DNA of 8,805 bases from Saprospiraceae bacterium (GTDB lineage Bacteria; Bacteroidota; Bacteroidia; Chitinophagales; Saprospiraceae), in contig JALZWC010000286.1 of NCBI GenBank assembly GCA_023300255.1, positions 1 through 8,805 on the forward strand, read 5' to 3'. Positions 6,351 to 8,805 of this stretch are shown here, piece by piece; the first letter of the stretch is position 1, and the number at the start of each line of letters is the position of its first letter. Made by a program: the position numbers and the translations under genes. The notes under the pieces are model-generated. The model was not told the origin of the DNA. It ran no database searches and saw only the letters and a list, made by a program, of their open reading frames with translations.

Positions 6351-6525
6351 AACGCACGAACATAACGCACGAACAGTCCCAACGGGACGACACCCTGTAG
6401 CCCATGACGCAGTCATGGGAATGTCAACATAACGCACGAACATAACGCACGAACATAGCGCACGAACATAACGCACGAACAGTCCCAACGGGACGACACC
6501 CTGTAGCCCATGACGCAGTCGTGGG
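6351..6525 (-). repeat. Two inverted copies of the 45-bp REP-like repeat plus 13-bp tandem repeats
   Basis: Copies at 6375-6419 and 6481-6525 are the reverse complement of the repeat at 5934-6230, with GTAG directly before the palindrome on the + strand. Each is preceded by tandem 13-mers of AACGCACGAACAT type: two at 6351-6376 and four at 6431-6482 (one with AGCG, the last of each run ending in CAG). On the other side of the terminator each copy has only a single such 13-mer in its spacer. Between terminator and array, 6297-6350 holds only small hairpins such as TAATCC (6325-6330) facing GGATTA (6344-6349). Confidence 0.88.
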
Positions 6526-6565
6526 AAATGTCAACGCCACGAATATTTCAATTTTATTCAAATAA

Positions 6566-6598
6566 TTGTGAATTTTGTGCATAATGTTTTATATTTTG
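6566..6598 (+). promoter_or_regulatory. Possible Bacteroidota-type promoter for dnaG
   Basis: TTG at 6566-6568 and TA-TAT-TTTG at 6590-6598 are separated by 21 bp. This approximates the Bacteroidota sigma factor pattern (-33 TTTG or TTG, -7 TAnnTTTG), but with one extra base inside the -7 box. The position, about 50 bp before the start codon and downstream of the terminator and repeats, fits a dnaG promoter. The region is very AT-rich, so a chance match is quite possible. Confidence 0.3.
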
Positions 6599-6648
6599 TA
6601 TGAAATCTTTCACACAAAAGCATACCACTCAATCCAACATCAATACTA

Positions 6649-8664
6649 TTGATCACACAAAAAAACGTCAACGAAATATTAGAAATCGCCAAGATCGAAG
6701 ACATTGTCGAAGATTTCGTCAATCTCAAGCGGAGAGGCGCCAACTATATAGGGCTATGCCCATTCCACAACGAAAAGACCCCCTCCTTTACCGTTTCACC
6801 GAGTAAAAACATATGCAAATGCTTTGGCTGTGGAAAAGGAGGCGATCCCGTACAATTCCTACGAGAACTAGAAAACTTCACCTTTGTAGAAGCCCTAAAA
6901 CACATTGCCAATAAATACGGCATTAAGGTAGAAGAAAAAGAACTCAGTGCAGAAGCCATTGCCGAAAAGCAATTATATGATAGTTTGTATTTAGTCAATG
7001 GATACGCCAAAGATTTCTACTACGAGCAATTGACAGAGACCGACAAAGGCAAGAGCGTAGGACTCTCTTATTTTAAACAAAGAGGATTTCGAGAAGGGAC
7101 TATTGAAAAATTTGGATTGGGCTACGCGCCGGCCTCCAAAGCAGATTTCACCAATGCGGCCCTTGCCAAAGGCTATAATAAAAAGTTGTTGAAACGATTA
7201 AAATTGACCAATCAATACGATGGCGATTTTTTTCGAGATCGGGTCATGTTTACCATTCGGAGTGTCTCTGGAAAAGTAATTGCTTTTGCAGGACGAACGC
7301 TATCGAATGATAAAAAGACCGCCAAGTATATCAACTCGCCAGAGACAGAAATATACGTCAAGAGTAAAGTCTTATATGGTGCGCACCTAGCCAAAAAAGC
7401 CATTCGCCAAGCCGACGAATGTATCTTAGTAGAAGGCTACACCGATGTGATTTCCTTGCACCAATCAGGCATTGAAAATGTCGTCGCTTCTTCTGGTACT
7501 TCTTTGACGGAAGGGCAAATCAATTTAATCAAACGCTATACCCCCAACATCAAAATCTTATACGATGGAGATGCAGCAGGTATTAAAGCCGCATTGCGAG
7601 GATTAGATTTGGTCTTGGAACAGGATATGAATGTCAAGGTCGTATTACTACCTGATGGGGAAGATCCAGATTCCTATATGCAGCAGGTAGGCATCACCGC
7701 CTTTAAAGAATTTATAGCAGAACAGGCAGAAGATTTTATTTTATTTAAAACCAATTTATTATTAGCCGAAACGGTTGGCGATCCCGTCAAGCGAGCAGAA
7801 ATTATTAAAGATATTGTATCTAGTATCGCAAGGATTCCAGACCCTATTAAGCGATCTTTATATGTGAAACAATGCGCGCGATTGGTAGATATTGAGGAAC
7901 AAACGATTATCAATGAAACCAATAAATTAATTGCCCAAAATATTGCAAAGGGTCGAAAGAAAAGACAGATTAATAGAGATCGTACATCTGTAGGAAAGCC
8001 TGCACCGTCAGGAGATCGATCTTTTCCATCTGCTCCGCCTCCGATGACGGAAGGGGAGCAACTGCCGCCCGACTTAGTAAATCGCATACGGCCTGTTGAT
8101 GAACTCAACCAGGCGGTCGGGGCTGCGTATCAAGAAAAAGACATTGTCCGTATCTTAGTTAGTGGTGGCAGTCAAATTTTTGATGAAGAAGAAAAGATCA
8201 CCGTAGCAGAATATATCCTGTCTAATATAGAAGATGTATTAGAAGATTTTGACAATGCTGGATATGGTTTGATCGTCAATGAGTACCACCAACGCTTATT
8301 AAAAAAGAAGCCCACAGATCATAGTTATTTTTTAAATCATTCGGACGAGAAGATTCGCGAAATTACCACGAGTCTTTTAACTTCTCCCTATGAATACAGC
8401 CCCAACTGGGAAGAGAAATTTGAACAACCGCTCCGCACACAAAAGAATCCAGAAGAAAACTTTACCGAAGATAGTATCTACTCCCTTCGGACCTTCAAGC
8501 AAAAGAAAATTCACCAAATGCGCCTAGATGTTTCTGATAAGGTAAAAGTGGCGAGTGAGAAGGGTGACTTCGATGAAATGATGAAGTATATGAAGGTTAA
8601 AAAGAAATTGGATGAGGTGTATAATGAGTTAGCCTTGCAGACGAATACGGTAGTGATTAAATGA
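6649..8664 (+). CDS. dnaG: DNA primase DnaG
   Basis: This 671-residue primase synthesises the RNA primers for replication together with the DnaB helicase. The N-terminal CHC2 zinc ribbon has C37-x2-H40 and C58-x2-C61 in the expected CPFHNEKTPSF and CFGCGKGGD contexts; an extra C56 lies beside the second pair. The catalytic core contains the Toprim fold, with VEGYTDV at 261-267 (E262), YDGDAAG at 305-311 (D306, D308) and EDPDSY at 338-343, the metal-binding acidic residues. A basic, proline-rich linker (~434-485) leads to the C-terminal helicase-interacting region (~490-671), which is poorly conserved in this family. The length is normal. The start is TTG: the in-frame stop at 6601-6603 leaves no ATG or GTG before it, and M-I-T-Q-K-N-V matches the usual primase N-terminus, so the TTG call is good. 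It stands alone behind a terminator, without the rpsU/rpoD partners of the classical operon in other phyla. Confidence 0.96.
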   Translation: MITQKNVNEILEIAKIEDIVEDFVNLKRRGANYIGLCPFHNEKTPSFTVSPSKNICKCFGCGKGGDPVQFLRELENFTFVEALKHIANKYGIKVEEKELSAEAIAEKQLYDSLYLVNGYAKDFYYEQLTETDKGKSVGLSYFKQRGFREGTIEKFGLGYAPASKADFTNAALAKGYNKKLLKRLKLTNQYDGDFFRDRVMFTIRSVSGKVIAFAGRTLSNDKKTAKYINSPETEIYVKSKVLYGAHLAKKAIRQADECILVEGYTDVISLHQSGIENVVASSGTSLTEGQINLIKRYTPNIKILYDGDAAGIKAALRGLDLVLEQDMNVKVVLLPDGEDPDSYMQQVGITAFKEFIAEQAEDFILFKTNLLLAETVGDPVKRAEIIKDIVSSIARIPDPIKRSLYVKQCARLVDIEEQTIINETNKLIAQNIAKGRKKRQINRDRTSVGKPAPSGDRSFPSAPPPMTEGEQLPPDLVNRIRPVDELNQAVGAAYQEKDIVRILVSGGSQIFDEEEKITVAEYILSNIEDVLEDFDNAGYGLIVNEYHQRLLKKKPTDHSYFLNHSDEKIREITTSLLTSPYEYSPNWEEKFEQPLRTQKNPEENFTEDSIYSLRTFKQKKIHQMRLDVSDKVKVASEKGDFDEMMKYMKVKKKLDEVYNELALQTNTVVIK

Positions 8665-8669
8665 TTTGA

Positions 8670-8698
8670 GTGTGGGGTAGCCGTCCCTACCTCCACAC
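8670..8698. terminator. Hairpin just after dnaG (weak terminator candidate)
   Basis: GTGTGGGGTAG (8670-8680) pairs with CTACCTCCACAC (8687-8698) with one bulged base and a 6-base loop, starting 5 bases after the stop codon. It is G+C-rich but lacks a T-tract, and its right arm is already part of the tandem repeat, so it may just be the edge of the repeat array. Confidence 0.35.
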
Positions 8699-8805
8699 CA
8701 TGTCATTCCGCAGGAACCCATACCATTACCATCCCTACCTCCACACCATGTCATTCCGCAGGAACCCATACCATCCCTACCTCCACACCATGTCATTCCG
8801 CAGGA
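8681..8805. repeat. 42-bp tandem repeat, cut by the window edge
   Basis: Three copies begin at 8681, 8729 and 8771. The core is CC(A/G)TCCCTACCTCCACACC followed by ATGTCATTCCGCAGGAACCC. Copies 2 and 3 are 42 bp apart; copy 1 is 48 bp because of an extra TACCAT-type hexamer at its end. Copy 3 is incomplete at the window end, so the array may continue. No open frame of interest crosses it. Confidence 0.9.

Noticed and set aside
5934..6525. Possible CRISPR array (45-bp repeats with 33-bp spacers)
   Set aside because: The spacers at 6075-6107 and 6153-6185 are identical, copies occur in both orientations, and no cas gene is present. These are tandem and inverted repeats.
6538..6579. Imperfect inverted repeat CACGAATATTTCA...GTGAATTTTGTG before dnaG
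   Set aside because: Pairing is only partial and AT-driven; it cannot be separated from base composition.

Overview
The window looks like a chromosomal segment of a marine or environmental member of the Bacteroidota, possibly a Saprospiria-type lineage. The phylum call rests on three things. The first gene ends in a type IX secretion (T9SS) type A sorting domain, which is essentially restricted to this phylum. None of the three genes has a clear Shine-Dalgarno sequence. The DNA is fairly AT-rich and its intergenic regions are full of palindromes. The class-level guess is inference only.

Layout: positions 1-211 hold a long inverted repeat. Positions 212-3445 encode a secreted reprolysin-like zinc metalloprotease with a P-domain and a T9SS sorting tail. 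Positions 3446-4525 (1080 bp) have no credible gene but a dense set of palindromes, a four-copy direct repeat and a MITE-like element with matching flanking direct repeats. Positions 4526-5908 encode a membrane-anchored bis-[4Fe-4S] electron-transfer protein (DsrM/HdrC type). Positions 5909-6648 (740 bp) carry six copies of a 45-bp REP-like repeat, four in one orientation and two in the other, on either side of a strong bidirectional terminator. Positions 6649-8664 encode DNA primase DnaG from a TTG start. After it, a 42-bp tandem repeat runs off the window edge.

The three genes are all on the + strand but do not look like an operon. They are separated by long repeat-rich gaps, have unrelated roles (secreted proteolysis, membrane electron transfer, replication priming), and the last two are separated by a terminator.

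The most interesting material is non-coding. At least seven distinct palindrome systems lie in about 1.8 kb of intergenic DNA. Three of them share the layout of a GTAG or GTAA tetranucleotide followed by an imperfect palindrome, which is the hallmark of REP elements mobilised by Y1 (REP-associated) transposases. No transposase gene is present in the window, so any mobilising enzyme would have to be elsewhere in the genome.
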